Shown: positions 34,324-43,492, numbered from the stretch's first letter. The stretch: 64,000 bases of DNA from an uncultured Clostridia bacterium (GCA_934130355.1 CAKOXV010000001.1:43257-107256), one strand, 5' to 3'. Program-made: numbers and translations. Notes: generated by a model from the sequence alone, not told the origin.

Positions 34324-36078
34324 TTATTTCAAAACTATTGCTAAAAGCTTGTGATTTAGCGGAAGCCTCCGGCCGCCTCCGCCTCCACCGAAGGAACCTC
34401 CTCCTCCGCCACCTGAAGAAAATCCTCCTCCTCCAGATGAATAGCTCTCAGCTCTTGATCTTGCTGTTTGTGCTGCATGCATTCCTCTATGAGAACTCAT
34501 ATTTACAAACATAATGTAATCATAAGATGTAAAGTTTGATTCTTGAATAATTTCTGGATATATATCTTTAAATTCTTTAGCTACTTTTTGTGCTATTCCC
34601 ATAATTTGTGCAAAAATCAAATATTCTTCAAATAAATGAACTTCAACCGCTTCTCTATCTTTGATAAGAGTATATTCATTCAAATATCTTTTTAAACCTG
34701 CAAGTTCTAATGCTTCTTGTTTCAACTCACGTGTTGCTATATATTTTTTACTCTTAAAGAATTTCATTTTAACTTCTTCTTTTTCTTCAATTAAGCCCTC
34801 TTTCACAAGTTTAGTTTTTTCATCATCTATTATCTTGTCAAACCAAGAAAGAATTTTTGAATAACTATGTTCACACCATTTTTCGAATTCTTTACTTTCT
34901 AAATATCCATCTCTGCTTGCTTGATATAGCATATTAAATAATTCTTTTTCTTTTGGCTCTTTAAACAGTTCAGTATTAGTTTCTGTTAAAACAATAACTG
35001 TATTTTCTTTTTTAAATATTTTTCCCGTTTCTTTTTCTTCTATTCTAATCATTCCATCTTTAAGCCATTTTAATATTATTGCCCCTAATATGTCTGTTTT
35101 ATTTTTTATTATATTATATTGATATCCTATGTAATATGCTCTATATATGTCTTTTTTGCATGGTATATCTCTAAAATATGGTACATCTTTAGGAATTTTT
35201 CTGCCTTCTGTTCCATAGTCTAATCCTTTCGCAGAAGTTGCTGAAGCTATTATTGAAAATATTATTACAGCCCAAAATACAAATTGAAATAATGAGACAA
35301 TAACTCCAATAAATATTCCAAATAGACCTGAAGATGAATCTGAATCTGTATATTTAGTTGTTCCATTTTCTGCCATATTGTAATAATAATTAAAATCATC
35401 TTCGATTATGTTTACTGTGTTAAATGTACCTAATGGAAATTTAACTAAAATTGTCATATATTCATCAGTTGATAATCTTCCATCTGACTGCATTTCAATA
35501 TATCCATCATAAACATAAGCTGTTCCTCCATAATTTCCATATCCCCAAACATCAATTGTATCTTTAATATCAAAATCAGTATGAATTTTGATATATACAT
35601 TTCCTATCGAAGTTGAAAATTCATAAGGTATTAAAGTCCAATATATTATTTGTGCATCTGTTGCTTCTGATACAAAACTTGTAATTGTGTATTTTGCAGT
35701 ATATGTATGTGATCCATATTTACTTATTCCCCAGCAAAGCTCAATTCCATTAGAAATTTTATGTATTCCACATTTATTTGCTTTACTTTGTAAAGTTCCA
35801 GATGTATTCCAATATGATAATTGTTCATATTGTGTATCTCCATCCATTACTGTTAAATCTTTTATTACAGAGTTTCCTAAATTGTAATATGGATGATATA
35901 CTTCTGTTCCTTGTGTTACATTACATTTCCAAGTTTCTGTAACATATGCATCTCCATTGTTATCCACATAGATATCCATTGATATACTTTGTATTGAATT
36001 TGCTTCTACTTTATTCAATATTGAAAATAAAGCAAATGCAAACAAGAAAATAAATAATATTTTAATTGTCTTTTTCAT
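34324..36078 (-). CDS. DUF2207 membrane protein with Gly/Ser-rich tail
   Basis: About 584 aa. Signal peptide (residues 1-26), an extracytoplasmic DUF2207 beta domain (to about 230), transmembrane segment (about 245-275), cytoplasmic helical part and a tail rich in SGGGGGGSFGGGG runs. This layout is typical of DUF2207 proteins, whose function is unknown. After the Gly run the protein ends in RRLPLNHKLLAIVLK, which differs from the usual end directly at the Gly tract and could come from a late frameshift. ATG 36078 is preferred to 36084 because of the GGGGG site before it. Confidence 0.82.
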   Translation of the reverse strand: MKKTIKILFIFLFAFALFSILNKVEANSIQSISMDIYVDNNGDAYVTETWKCNVTQGTEVYHPYYNLGNSVIKDLTVMDGDTQYEQLSYWNTSGTLQSKANKCGIHKISNGIELCWGISKYGSHTYTAKYTITSFVSEATDAQIIYWTLIPYEFSTSIGNVYIKIHTDFDIKDTIDVWGYGNYGGTAYVYDGYIEMQSDGRLSTDEYMTILVKFPLGTFNTVNIIEDDFNYYYNMAENGTTKYTDSDSSSGLFGIFIGVIVSLFQFVFWAVIIFSIIASATSAKGLDYGTEGRKIPKDVPYFRDIPCKKDIYRAYYIGYQYNIIKNKTDILGAIILKWLKDGMIRIEEKETGKIFKKENTVIVLTETNTELFKEPKEKELFNMLYQASRDGYLESKEFEKWCEHSYSKILSWFDKIIDDEKTKLVKEGLIEEKEEVKMKFFKSKKYIATRELKQEALELAGLKRYLNEYTLIKDREAVEVHLFEEYLIFAQIMGIAQKVAKEFKDIYPEIIQESNFTSYDYIMFVNMSSHRGMHAAQTARSRAESYSSGGGGFSSGGGGGGSFGGGGGGRRLPLNHKLLAIVLK

Positions 36079-36147
36079 TGACATCCCCCTTTTTCATTTT
36101 CATTATCTCATACCACCTAAAATTTATCAACACAATTTCTTTATTTG

Positions 36148-36176
36148 TTGAATTTTATTTGATTTTGTGCGATAAT
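36148..36176 (+). promoter_or_regulatory. Promoter of mutS2
   Basis: TTGAAT (36148-36153), 17-nt spacer, GATAAT (36171-36176), about 21 nt before the mutS2 start codon. Confidence 0.6.
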
Positions 36177-36197
36177 ATAAGCATTCGGAGGTTTAAA

Positions 36198-38555
36198 ATG
36201 AATAGCAATTTAAAAAAATTAGAATTTGACAAGATTTTAGAAAATATATCAAATTATTGTAAAACATATATAGGGAAAAATTATGTAGCAGATTTACGAC
36301 CATCACATGACAAAGAAGAAGTGCAAAAATGGCTAGATGAAACATCACAAGGAGTTATATTAATTCAAAGAAATAGCACTCCTCCACTTGGCGAAATTGC
36401 TGATATAACAGTTTATTTAAAAGCTTTAGAGAGTTATGGTACTCTTAGCATAAAAGCTTTATTAGAAATTCAAAACATTTTGCGAATGTCTATGAATTTA
36501 AAAAATTATTTTGAAAAAGATTTTCTTGAAACATCAGATTTTTCTGCAATTGAACAATATTTTCTTGATTTATATTCAAATCCAAGTATTGTATCCACTT
36601 TTGCAAAATCAATTGTTGATGAAGATACTATTGCAGATACAGCTTCTTCAAAGTTACAAGATATTCGTAGAAGAGAACGTAAAATTGAACAAGATATCCG
36701 TTCAAAACTAAATACTATTCTACATTCATCAACATATTCAAAATATATGAGAGAAAATATTGTAACAATACGTAATGGACGTTTTGTAGTTCCTGTTAAA
36801 GAAGAATATCGTAGCTCAGTTAAAGGGTTTGTACATGACATGTCAAGTAGTGGTTCAACTGTATTTATAGAACCTATTTCAGTTTTTGATTTAAATAATG
36901 AATTATCAAATCTACATATTGAAGAAAGTCTTGAAATAGAAAGAATTTTGCAAAATTTAAGTGCTTCTCTATATCCTTACACAAAAGAACTTGAAAATAA
37001 TGTTCAAATAATAGGAAAACTTGATTTTATATTTGCAAAAGCACATTATTCTTTAGACTTACATTGTTCTGAGCCTGAAATCAATTGTTCTAAAATAATA
37101 AGACTTAAAAATGCACGTCATCCTTTAATAGATCCTGAAAAAGTAGTTCCATCTTCTTTAGAATTAGGAAATGATTTTTCAACTTTAATAATTACAGGTC
37201 CAAACACAGGTGGAAAAACTGTAACTCTAAAAACAATTGGTTTATTAACAGCAATGGCCTGTAGTGGATTAAATATCCCTGCTGACCAACATTCAAGCAT
37301 ATATGTATTTGACCACATTTTTGCGGATATTGGAGATGAACAAAGTATTAGTGAATCTTTAAGTACTTTTTCATCACATATTAGTAATATTGTAAATATT
37401 ACTAATAATGCTACAAAAGACAGTTTAATTCTTGTAGATGAACTTGGCTCTGGAACAGACCCTCTTGAAGGTGCACATCTTGCAATAAGTATTTTACAAT
37501 ATTTTACTGAACTTGGTGCAATTACTGTTGCAACTTCACATTATCAAGAATTAAAACAATATGCATTAATAACTCCTCGTTTTAAAAATGCTAGTGTTGA
37601 GTTTTCTTTAGAAAGTTTAAAGCCAACTTACAGATTATTGATTGGAATCCCTGGAAAAAGTAATGCTTTTGAAATAAGTAAAAAATTGGGGCTTTCTCCT
37701 CAGATTATAGAACGTGCTTTATCTATGATTGACAAAGAAACTATTCATCTAGAAGATTTACTAAAAACTATTTATGATGATAAAGCTAAAATTGAGGATG
37801 AAAAAATTCGTACAGCTAAAGCTTTAGCAGAAGCTGAAGAATTGAAAAAAAGTTTAAAACATCAAAATTCAGATGTTATAAATAAAGAAAAAGAATTAAT
37901 TGCTAATGCTAAACAAGAAGCTAAACAAATTTTGCTTGATGCAAAAGAAACTGCAAATTCTATAATAAAAGATATAAACAATTCTACTTCAGCTTCTAGC
38001 GCTAATAAACTTAGAAACAAACTAAACGAACAAATATCATCTATAAAGACTGATGTTAAAGATATTTCAATTTCTGAACCAATTAAGCCTGAAGATATAA
38101 AATTAGGTGAAACTGTTTTTGTTTCTAATTTAAATGCACAAGGTACTATAATTTCTAATATTTCTAAAGATAATACTGTCCAAGTTCAGGTTGGTTCAAT
38201 GAAAATGAAAGTTGATTTAAAGTATTTGCAAAAAGTTTCTGGTCCTGATTCTACCAATAAATCTAAGGCTCAAACTCATTATGAACATTCTTCATTTAAA
38301 TCTCAACATGTGAGTCCAGAGATAAATGTAATTGGTTTAACTGTAGATCAAGCAATTCCTATTATTGATAAATATTTGGATGATTGCTATATTGCAAAAC
38401 TTTCTCCTGTTCGTATTGTCCATGGTAAAGGCACTGGTGCTTTGCGTAATGGTATTCACTCTTACCTAAAAAGAAATAAATATGTTGATAGTTTTAGACT
38501 TGGCTCTTTTAGTGAAGGTGAAATGGGCGTTACTGTTGTTAGTTTGGCAATTTGA
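36198..38555 (+). CDS. mutS2: Endonuclease MutS2
   Basis: 785 aa. MutS-type core with lever/clamp region and ABC ATPase: Walker A GPNTGGKT near residue 334, signature and Walker B LILVDELGSGTDP, and the His switch ATSHYQELK. A Lys/Glu-rich coiled coil follows (about 510-620) and then the C-terminal Smr nuclease domain with VRIVHGKGTGALR. MutS2 lacks the mismatch-recognition domain; it acts in recombination control and ribosome rescue. ATG 36198 is set by CGGAGG 7 nt upstream; the open frame further upstream is not translated. Confidence 0.95.
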   Translation: MNSNLKKLEFDKILENISNYCKTYIGKNYVADLRPSHDKEEVQKWLDETSQGVILIQRNSTPPLGEIADITVYLKALESYGTLSIKALLEIQNILRMSMNLKNYFEKDFLETSDFSAIEQYFLDLYSNPSIVSTFAKSIVDEDTIADTASSKLQDIRRRERKIEQDIRSKLNTILHSSTYSKYMRENIVTIRNGRFVVPVKEEYRSSVKGFVHDMSSSGSTVFIEPISVFDLNNELSNLHIEESLEIERILQNLSASLYPYTKELENNVQIIGKLDFIFAKAHYSLDLHCSEPEINCSKIIRLKNARHPLIDPEKVVPSSLELGNDFSTLIITGPNTGGKTVTLKTIGLLTAMACSGLNIPADQHSSIYVFDHIFADIGDEQSISESLSTFSSHISNIVNITNNATKDSLILVDELGSGTDPLEGAHLAISILQYFTELGAITVATSHYQELKQYALITPRFKNASVEFSLESLKPTYRLLIGIPGKSNAFEISKKLGLSPQIIERALSMIDKETIHLEDLLKTIYDDKAKIEDEKIRTAKALAEAEELKKSLKHQNSDVINKEKELIANAKQEAKQILLDAKETANSIIKDINNSTSASSANKLRNKLNEQISSIKTDVKDISISEPIKPEDIKLGETVFVSNLNAQGTIISNISKDNTVQVQVGSMKMKVDLKYLQKVSGPDSTNKSKAQTHYEHSSFKSQHVSPEINVIGLTVDQAIPIIDKYLDDCYIAKLSPVRIVHGKGTGALRNGIHSYLKRNKYVDSFRLGSFSEGEMGVTVVSLAI

Positions 38556-38631
38556 CAAAATAGGGACGGTCCTTTTCTTCGCAAATTTGGGGACAGACCT
38601 TTGTTAAAAAAAGGACCGTCCCCATTTTGTC
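38554..38631. repeat. Inverted GGGACGGTCC repeat, probable bidirectional terminator
   Basis: Arms at 38554-38576 and 38609-38631 (23 nt, one mismatch), beginning GACAAAATAGGGACGGTCC. Between them lies another degenerate unit (GGGGACAGACC). The left arm overlaps the mutS2 stop codon. With its A and T runs the structure could terminate both mutS2 and the converging spoVT. It is the same repeat family as at 20033-20082. Confidence 0.8.
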
Positions 38632-38647
38632 ACCTTGCCATTTATTC

Positions 38648-39202
38648 TTATATTTCCATTTGACTTCCTAGAAATGTTGCTGCTGATTGAGCTACTTTTT
38701 TCTCTACTTCATTCATTTTTGTATTAGATTCTTTAGATAATAAAATTACTGTTCCTATTGTATCTCCATTTGAAATTATAGGATATACAACTTGTGCATT
38801 ATATTTTCTTTGACTATTATCATTTTTTGTTATAGGAACTGAAACATCACTATTGTCTTTGCTTGTATAGACTTCTTTTTCTTCCATTAATTGTTCTAAT
38901 TCATCACTTACATTTTGCTCCAAAAATTCTTTTTTTGCTCCTCCTGAAACTGCTATTACTGTATCTTTATCTGTAATACATGCTATATGTCCTGTTGTTT
39001 TTGATAATGTTTCTGCATATCCTGTTGCAAATTCTGATAATTCTCCTATTGGAGAATATTTTTTTAAAATTACTTGTCCTTCTCTATCTGTAAATATCTC
39101 TAAAGGTTCCCCTTCTTTTATTCTTAAAGTTTTTCTTATTTCTTTTGGTATAACAACTCTTCCTAAATCATCTATTCTTCTTACAACTCCTGTTGCTTTC
39201 AT
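38648..39202 (-). CDS. spoVT: Stage V sporulation protein T
   Basis: 184-aa forespore transcription regulator. The N-terminal AbrB-type DNA-binding domain starts MKATGVVRRIDDLGRVVIPK and continues with LRIKEGEPLEIF. The C-terminal GAF-like domain (about 60-184) ends AATFLGSQMEI, as in SpoVT. The GAF domain separates it from plain AbrB. In Bacillus it modulates sigma-G genes such as the SASP genes. ATG 39202 follows AAAAAGGAGG; upstream codons in the same frame are not part of the gene. Confidence 0.95.
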   Translation of the reverse strand: MKATGVVRRIDDLGRVVIPKEIRKTLRIKEGEPLEIFTDREGQVILKKYSPIGELSEFATGYAETLSKTTGHIACITDKDTVIAVSGGAKKEFLEQNVSDELEQLMEEKEVYTSKDNSDVSVPITKNDNSQRKYNAQVVYPIISNGDTIGTVILLSKESNTKMNEVEKKVAQSAATFLGSQMEI

Positions 39203-39298
39203 AATTTTCCTCCTTTTTGTTTTTCTAAGTATATTCTTATTATGACAAAAAAGGAAAAAAATATACACGAATTTTAGAAAACTCATTTTGAATTTTTA

Positions 39299-39327
39299 TT
39301 GAAAATTTTTAAAAAATATATTATAAT
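39299..39327 (+). promoter_or_regulatory. Promoter of ssrA
   Basis: TTGAAA (39299-39304), 17-nt spacer, TATAAT (39322-39327), with the mature 5' end 12 nt downstream. Confidence 0.75.
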
Positions 39328-39338
39328 AGTTTTGTTAT

Positions 39339-39689
39339 GGGGATGTAATGGTTTCGACATTACATTTGAAGCATGAATAGCGAGTAGTGGATTCTCGTTT
39401 GCCACTATAAAAACGGGAAATTTAAATATAAACGCTGATAATAGAGAATTAGCATTTGCTGCTTAGTTGCAGTAACGCCTGTTAAAATATCCCCACATAT
39501 TTTAATTTGGTGTCATTTAGTGGGAAACAAAACTGTTTTTTCTACGAAAACAGTGGGTATTTAGTAGATATGTTTGATAATTGTTTGTTTATTAATGATT
39601 ATTAAATGAATTTTAATAATAAACTGCACTCGGAGAAATTTGTGTGAATTGTGTTATGGACAGGGGTTCGACTCCCCTCATCTCCACCA
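39339..39689 (+). ncRNA. ssrA: Transfer-messenger RNA
   Basis: 351 nt. The 5' end GGGGATGTAATGGTTTCGAC and the 3' end GGTTCGACTCCCCTCATCTCCACCA-type half form the tRNA-like part with encoded CCA. The open frame ends NADNRELAFAA before TAG, so it encodes a normal hydrophobic degradation tag, with Phe in place of the commoner Leu. It rescues stalled ribosomes with SmpB, whose gene lies at 54526. The 3' end of ssrA is a classic integration site, and foreign-looking genes follow. Confidence 0.97.
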
Positions 39690-39759
39690 ATAAGGAATCT
39701 ATTTGAACTAATTGTATGTAATTAATTGTAAAAACTCACACCTATTAATTATTAATTTC

Positions 39760-39792
39760 AAAAGGCCACGCGCATTTGCACGTGACCTTTTT
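39760..39792. terminator. Bidirectional hairpin after ssrA
   Basis: AAAAGGCCACGCGC (39760-39773) pairs with GCACGTGACCTTTT (39778-39791) through two G-T pairs. On the minus strand it directly follows the 39796 gene and fits as its terminator. Confidence 0.75.
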
Positions 39793-39795
39793 AGG

Positions 39796-40116
39796 TTATT
39801 GAGCGAGAGTATATAATCTTCCATCCAGCTCAAAAAGCTTTGGATACGTTTCTTGTAACTCTTCCAATGTAGAGATTTCTGTATAGAGATCCAAGTTGGA
39901 AAAAATCCATAAATCTCCCTCAATATTTAAGGAGATTCCAAGTGCAAAACTCTTGTCAGTAAACATCATAACGAAAGTTTTCTCATCAGTAGCATTCTCT
40001 GGAAGCTTGTTGACATCAAGATAAATGCCAGAGACTTCCCACACCCGAATGCCGTTTTCAAATGGTACAGTCATTGCTTCCCGTAATTTGATGTGTTCTT
40101 GATTGTAACTAAGCAT
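39796..40116 (-). CDS. Hypothetical protein, monocistronic cassette
   Basis: 106 aa, soluble, acidic: MLSYNQEHIKLREAMTVPFE, then a central MMFTDKSFALGISLNIEGDLW and the end FELDGRLYTLAQ. I do not recognise a family. Alternating strands suggest a small beta-rich domain. AAGGAGA lies 9 nt before ATG 40116; a GTG at 40122 is too close to it. The gene has its own near-perfect promoter and hairpin, is richer in G+C than the native genes, and lies just behind ssrA, so lateral arrival is likely. Confidence 0.7.
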   Translation of the reverse strand: MLSYNQEHIKLREAMTVPFENGIRVWEVSGIYLDVNKLPENATDEKTFVMMFTDKSFALGISLNIEGDLWIFSNLDLYTEISTLEELQETYPKLFELDGRLYTLAQ

Positions 40117-40151
40117 AAGCACAGTCTCCTTTTCAAAATTTTTACATTACT

Positions 40152-40180
40152 ATAATAGCACGAATTACCCCAAAAGTCAA
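40152..40180 (-). promoter_or_regulatory. Promoter of the 39796 gene
   Basis: Minus strand TTGACT (40175-40180), 17-nt spacer, TATTAT (40152-40157), 36 nt before the start codon. Confidence 0.75.
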
Positions 40181-40295
40181 TTAAACACTATTTCAATTAG
40201 TATACATCACAATTAATGCTCTCACATATTTTCATCTTTTAACATATAATATTACAGTTTTATATGGCATTATTTTATGCCAGATTGGAGTTTTA

Positions 40296-41201
40296 ATGGA
40301 AGATTTTATTTTTAGTTCAAATGTAGTATATGAAAATTTAAACACATTAAAAAACACATATCCTTTTTTACAAATTGAATCTGCAGGAAAAAGTATATTA
40401 GGTAAAAATATTCCTTGTGTTCGTGTTGGTCGTGGACAGAAGGAAGTTTTTTATTCTGCTGGATTTCATGCAAATGAATGGATCACTTCTATTTTACTTT
40501 TAGAATTTTTATATGAATATTGTGCTGCAATTCAAAACAACTTAACTATATGGAATTTTTCTGCTAGACGTTTATTTGATTCTGTTTCTATTTATATTAT
40601 GCCTTTAGTTAATCCAGATGGAGTCGATTTAGTCACAGGCGCTATTCCTCCTTCTTCTAGTAGTTATCAACAAGCTAAACAAATTGCTCAAAACTTTCCT
40701 GATATTCCTTTTGTTAACGGTTGGAAAGCTAATATTAGAGGTGTAGATTTAAACTTACAATTTCCGGCAGGATGGAAAAATGCTCGTGAAATAAAATATT
40801 CTCAAGGATTCAATAAACCTGCACCACGTGATTTTGTTGGATATGGTCCTCTAACAGAGCCCGAGGCATTAGCTGTTTACAATTTTACTTTGAAACATAA
40901 TTTTAGATTAACACTTGCTTATCATTCTCAGGGTGAGGTTATTTATTGGCAATTTCAAAATTATAATCCACCTGATGCCTTCGAAATAGGAACTCAGTTT
41001 GCCAATGTTAGTGGATATTTACTTGAACCAACTCCTTATGATTCAAGTTTTGCAGGTTATAAGGATTGGTTTATTCAAAATTACAATAGACCTGGTTACA
41101 CAATTGAAGTAGGATTAGGAACAAACCCTCTTCCACTTACTCAATTTAGAGAAATCTATAAAGACAATTTAGGTATATTGATACTAGGAGCAATTTTGTA
41201 A
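40296..41201 (+). CDS. M14-family zinc carboxypeptidase
   Basis: 301 aa. Zinc ligands are visible in GFHANEW (His and Glu, about residue 60) and LAYHSQGE (His, near 208). The substrate Arg/Asn region is PLVNPDGVDL, and the catalytic Glu is in YTIEVGLG near 272. The closest known type is the gamma-D-glutamyl-diaminopimelate peptidase that cleaves peptidoglycan peptides. No signal peptide and no LysM domain are present, so it would act in the cytoplasm, perhaps in wall recycling or spore formation. Base composition is AT-rich like the host. TTGGAG precedes the ATG. Confidence 0.88.
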   Translation: MEDFIFSSNVVYENLNTLKNTYPFLQIESAGKSILGKNIPCVRVGRGQKEVFYSAGFHANEWITSILLLEFLYEYCAAIQNNLTIWNFSARRLFDSVSIYIMPLVNPDGVDLVTGAIPPSSSSYQQAKQIAQNFPDIPFVNGWKANIRGVDLNLQFPAGWKNAREIKYSQGFNKPAPRDFVGYGPLTEPEALAVYNFTLKHNFRLTLAYHSQGEVIYWQFQNYNPPDAFEIGTQFANVSGYLLEPTPYDSSFAGYKDWFIQNYNRPGYTIEVGLGTNPLPLTQFREIYKDNLGILILGAIL

Positions 41202-41231
41202 AATACAAATTTTGACCTTTTTTGCAATATT

Positions 41232-41260
41232 TTGACACGCTATATGATTTGTGTTATAAT
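41232..41260 (+). promoter_or_regulatory. Full-consensus promoter of the 41310 gene
   Basis: TTGACA (41232-41237), 17-nt spacer, TATAAT (41255-41260). Its position excludes translation starts upstream of about 41267 and so fixes the GTG start at 41310. Confidence 0.85.
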
Positions 41261-41309
41261 ATTTATATCTGTAAAGATACAACAATTTTTGAAATGGAGG
41301 AATACCACA

Positions 41310-42377
41310 GTGGAAAAATCTTGCGTAGCAAACTTTTGTATTCAACTATCGGAGAATGCAAGCAAAATTCCATTACCCAAAAGCAAATTAATTGCATTTA
41401 TCCGTACTTTCAGAGACTTCTCTCGGAAGAGAGCTGTAGAAACTTTGTTTCGTCTTAAGTATGGAACAAATGAAAGCAAAAAAGAAGCACTTGAGTGGTT
41501 CGAGTGCAAGCAACACAATTCTTTTGGAGAAGTTACTGAAAGCCAGTTTATCCAGATTTTGAACTTTTCTGAAGAGGAAATTTCATTATTACTGAATGAA
41601 TTGTTCATTCAGTATGAAGCTAAAGACCCTGACTTTTTGAGCGTTAGCTCTATCAAAGGGCTTCCCTTCACTTCTTGCCAAGAAGAACTGAATGCTCTTC
41701 AAAGTAAGATGTCAGATTCTCCTTTGCTATTTTTCTTAGTTGCTAAGAAATGTGTTAAGGAGAGAAAAAATCCCTATGCCCCAAAGATTATTGTTCAGCT
41801 GTTATCAAACGATACAACTGCTAATATCCTTGGACTAGAAAGCTTGGGGTTTGGTTTCAACTACAGAATTCTGTTAAAAGATTTCTCAAATGAAATTGGA
41901 ACCCTGTTGCTGGTAATGTACCAGCAATATAGCAAAAATGTCAAGCTATTATCAAGAAAAGATGACTTTACATTGCCTCTTGTTACACTTCTAAATGAAA
42001 TGCAAGAATCTGGTGATGACAGTACTACTACTGCAGTGAATGAAATTGAGTTCTTTAAAAAAGAGCTACTCAAGTTCGTTAACATCACTACAGACTTTAC
42101 CACAAGAAGTCCTAGCTTTTCTTTTTGTTCTGAATATCAAAGCAAGTTAGAGCAACTCGGAAAAAAGACTATTTCTTTGCTCAATGCAAGAAATAATTAC
42201 AAGAATGTCTTTGCGGAAGAAAAAGATGACGGCCTTCTTTGGAGGCTCGTCACAAGTGATGCTTCACTCGGTAAAAAAATCTGCACTCTTGAACAAGAGT
42301 GCAACAATGCTCGTGCTGAATATGCACAAGCACTGCATGAATATCAAGACTTCATTGAGAAGCATGATATTCGCTAA
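41310..42377 (+). CDS. Hypothetical protein, monocistronic cassette
   Basis: 355 aa, soluble, no transmembrane segment. The N-terminal half is helical and Lys/Ser-rich (SKLIAFIRTFRDFSRKRAVE). The C-terminal part looks like a coiled coil (QECNNARAEYAQALHEYQDF). No family is recognised. The GTG start at 41310 lies 9 nt after GGAGG; the open frame reaches further upstream but across the promoter. Higher G+C and frequent CTT, TTC and AAG codons set it apart from native genes. It stands as a complete promoter-gene-terminator unit next to a similar one. Confidence 0.75.
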   Translation: MEKSCVANFCIQLSENASKIPLPKSKLIAFIRTFRDFSRKRAVETLFRLKYGTNESKKEALEWFECKQHNSFGEVTESQFIQILNFSEEEISLLLNELFIQYEAKDPDFLSVSSIKGLPFTSCQEELNALQSKMSDSPLLFFLVAKKCVKERKNPYAPKIIVQLLSNDTTANILGLESLGFGFNYRILLKDFSNEIGTLLLVMYQQYSKNVKLLSRKDDFTLPLVTLLNEMQESGDDSTTTAVNEIEFFKKELLKFVNITTDFTTRSPSFSFCSEYQSKLEQLGKKTISLLNARNNYKNVFAEEKDDGLLWRLVTSDASLGKKICTLEQECNNARAEYAQALHEYQDFIEKHDIR

Positions 42378-42383
42378 CCTCTA

Positions 42384-42415
42384 AAAAGACACTGGACAAC
42401 TGTCCAGTGCCTTTT
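42384..42415 (+). terminator. Terminator of the 41310 gene
   Basis: AAAAG-ACACTGGAC pairs with GTCCAGTG-CCTTTT (42384-42397 with 42402-42415), a strong GC stem with A and T ends. The next promoter begins five bases later. Confidence 0.85.
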
Positions 42416-42419
42416 ATAA

Positions 42420-42448
42420 TTGACATAATTTGTAATTTATGTTATAAT
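42420..42448 (+). promoter_or_regulatory. Full-consensus promoter of the 42483 gene
   Basis: TTGACA (42420-42425), 17-nt spacer, TATAAT (42443-42448). Confidence 0.85.
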
Positions 42449-42482
42449 TATCATACATTATATTTTATAGGAGGGTCTAATT

Positions 42483-43442
42483 ATGACAACTTCAATCAAT
42501 GCAAACAACACTTCAACCTCTAGCATCCAATTTCGGAGCAAGTTCAAAAACTTAGTGACTGATGAAAATCGTCAGATCATCACTTCTGTTTTTGAAGATT
42601 TCTGTCAGCTTGATCCAACAACAGATGAAGCTCGTGACATTTTGTGGGGATTAACATATAGTTATTCCTCAAGTTGTGCCATATTGAAACGATTTGGCTT
42701 AGACTGCAAAGAATGTAATGAATTTCTTGATGCAGAAAATATCTTGAAATTGAGAGATGAATTACGACACCAGTATGAGAAAATTAATAATGGTTATCTA
42801 CTATCTGATGTTCCTCAGGAATGTCTTTCAGAATTCAATGAATTTGCGAAAAAAGCAGACACCATTACAGCCTCTGTAGTGTATGAACACTGCCTATATC
42901 ATCTTTCACTAGATGATGTTGTACGTACTCTATTCCTTTTGAAGAGCGATATGGAAAATTATTACTTCGGAGGAATTAGAAATTTGGGATTTACTATCCA
43001 GGAAGCAGAATATCTAAAGTGTTTCAGTATTCTTATTTATAATCTCCTAAAAGTCATGTCTGATTATATGGAAAATAATAAGAATACCAAATGTGCACCA
43101 GAGCTCCCATTTACGTTTGAAATTCCAGCAACAGAAACAGTTCAGCCCGAACAACCTTCTGACGTCAAACTCGGATTCAAGGCTCTTAATTCTGAATCCA
43201 TTTTGGAACAAAAAGAACTGTTCAATACTTTCATTCAAAGTAAAGACATGAACATTTTGCTTAAAATCGGCAGTCTTGACTTTGATCTGAACAAGGTTCT
43301 TGCCAAAATAGATGCAATAAGCAAAGTCCTTTGTGCTGATGGAAAACGCGAAAGTGCAAATAAGCTTCTAAAAGAAGCTGAAGAACTTCAGGAAGCTTCT
43401 CGAATTGCTATGGCTGAAGCAGAAAAAGATCTAAGTACTTAA
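42483..43442 (+). CDS. Hypothetical protein, monocistronic cassette
   Basis: 319 aa, soluble. It has a Ser/Thr/Asn-rich N terminus, a helical core with several Cys (LKRFGLDCKECNEFLDAE), a Pro/Glu linker near residue 205-230 and a C-terminal Ala/Glu helix (KLLKEAEELQEASRIAMAEA). No family is recognised. ATAGGAGGG lies 8 nt before the ATG. In 43141-43200, 27 of 60 bases are G or C, compared with 13 of 60 in a typical stretch of mutS2. It is the second of two adjacent cassettes with the same architecture. Confidence 0.75.
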   Translation: MTTSINANNTSTSSIQFRSKFKNLVTDENRQIITSVFEDFCQLDPTTDEARDILWGLTYSYSSSCAILKRFGLDCKECNEFLDAENILKLRDELRHQYEKINNGYLLSDVPQECLSEFNEFAKKADTITASVVYEHCLYHLSLDDVVRTLFLLKSDMENYYFGGIRNLGFTIQEAEYLKCFSILIYNLLKVMSDYMENNKNTKCAPELPFTFEIPATETVQPEQPSDVKLGFKALNSESILEQKELFNTFIQSKDMNILLKIGSLDFDLNKVLAKIDAISKVLCADGKRESANKLLKEAEELQEASRIAMAEAEKDLST

Positions 43443-43455
43443 ATGAGACCCAAAA

Positions 43456-43492
43456 AAAGTCGGTGGATTAATTCCACCGACTTTCTTCTTTT
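43456..43492 (+). terminator. Terminator of the 42483 gene
   Basis: AAAGTCGGTGGA (43456-43467) pairs perfectly with TCCACCGACTTT (43473-43484), followed by a T-rich tract to 43492. It ends one base before the converging thrS stop. Confidence 0.9.

Noticed and set aside
36066..36197. Extended N terminus of MutS2
   Set aside because: The upstream codons cross the promoter; a strong ribosome site and the conserved MutS2 start lie at 36198.
38554..38631. Inverted repeat behind mutS2 as an integration or attachment site
   Set aside because: It belongs to the GGGGACGGTCC repeat family, and no integrase or duplicated flank is seen.
41232..41310. ATG at 41232 as the start of the 41310 protein
   Set aside because: The -35 and -10 boxes of a full-consensus promoter lie inside this stretch, while a GGAGG-spaced GTG lies at 41310.
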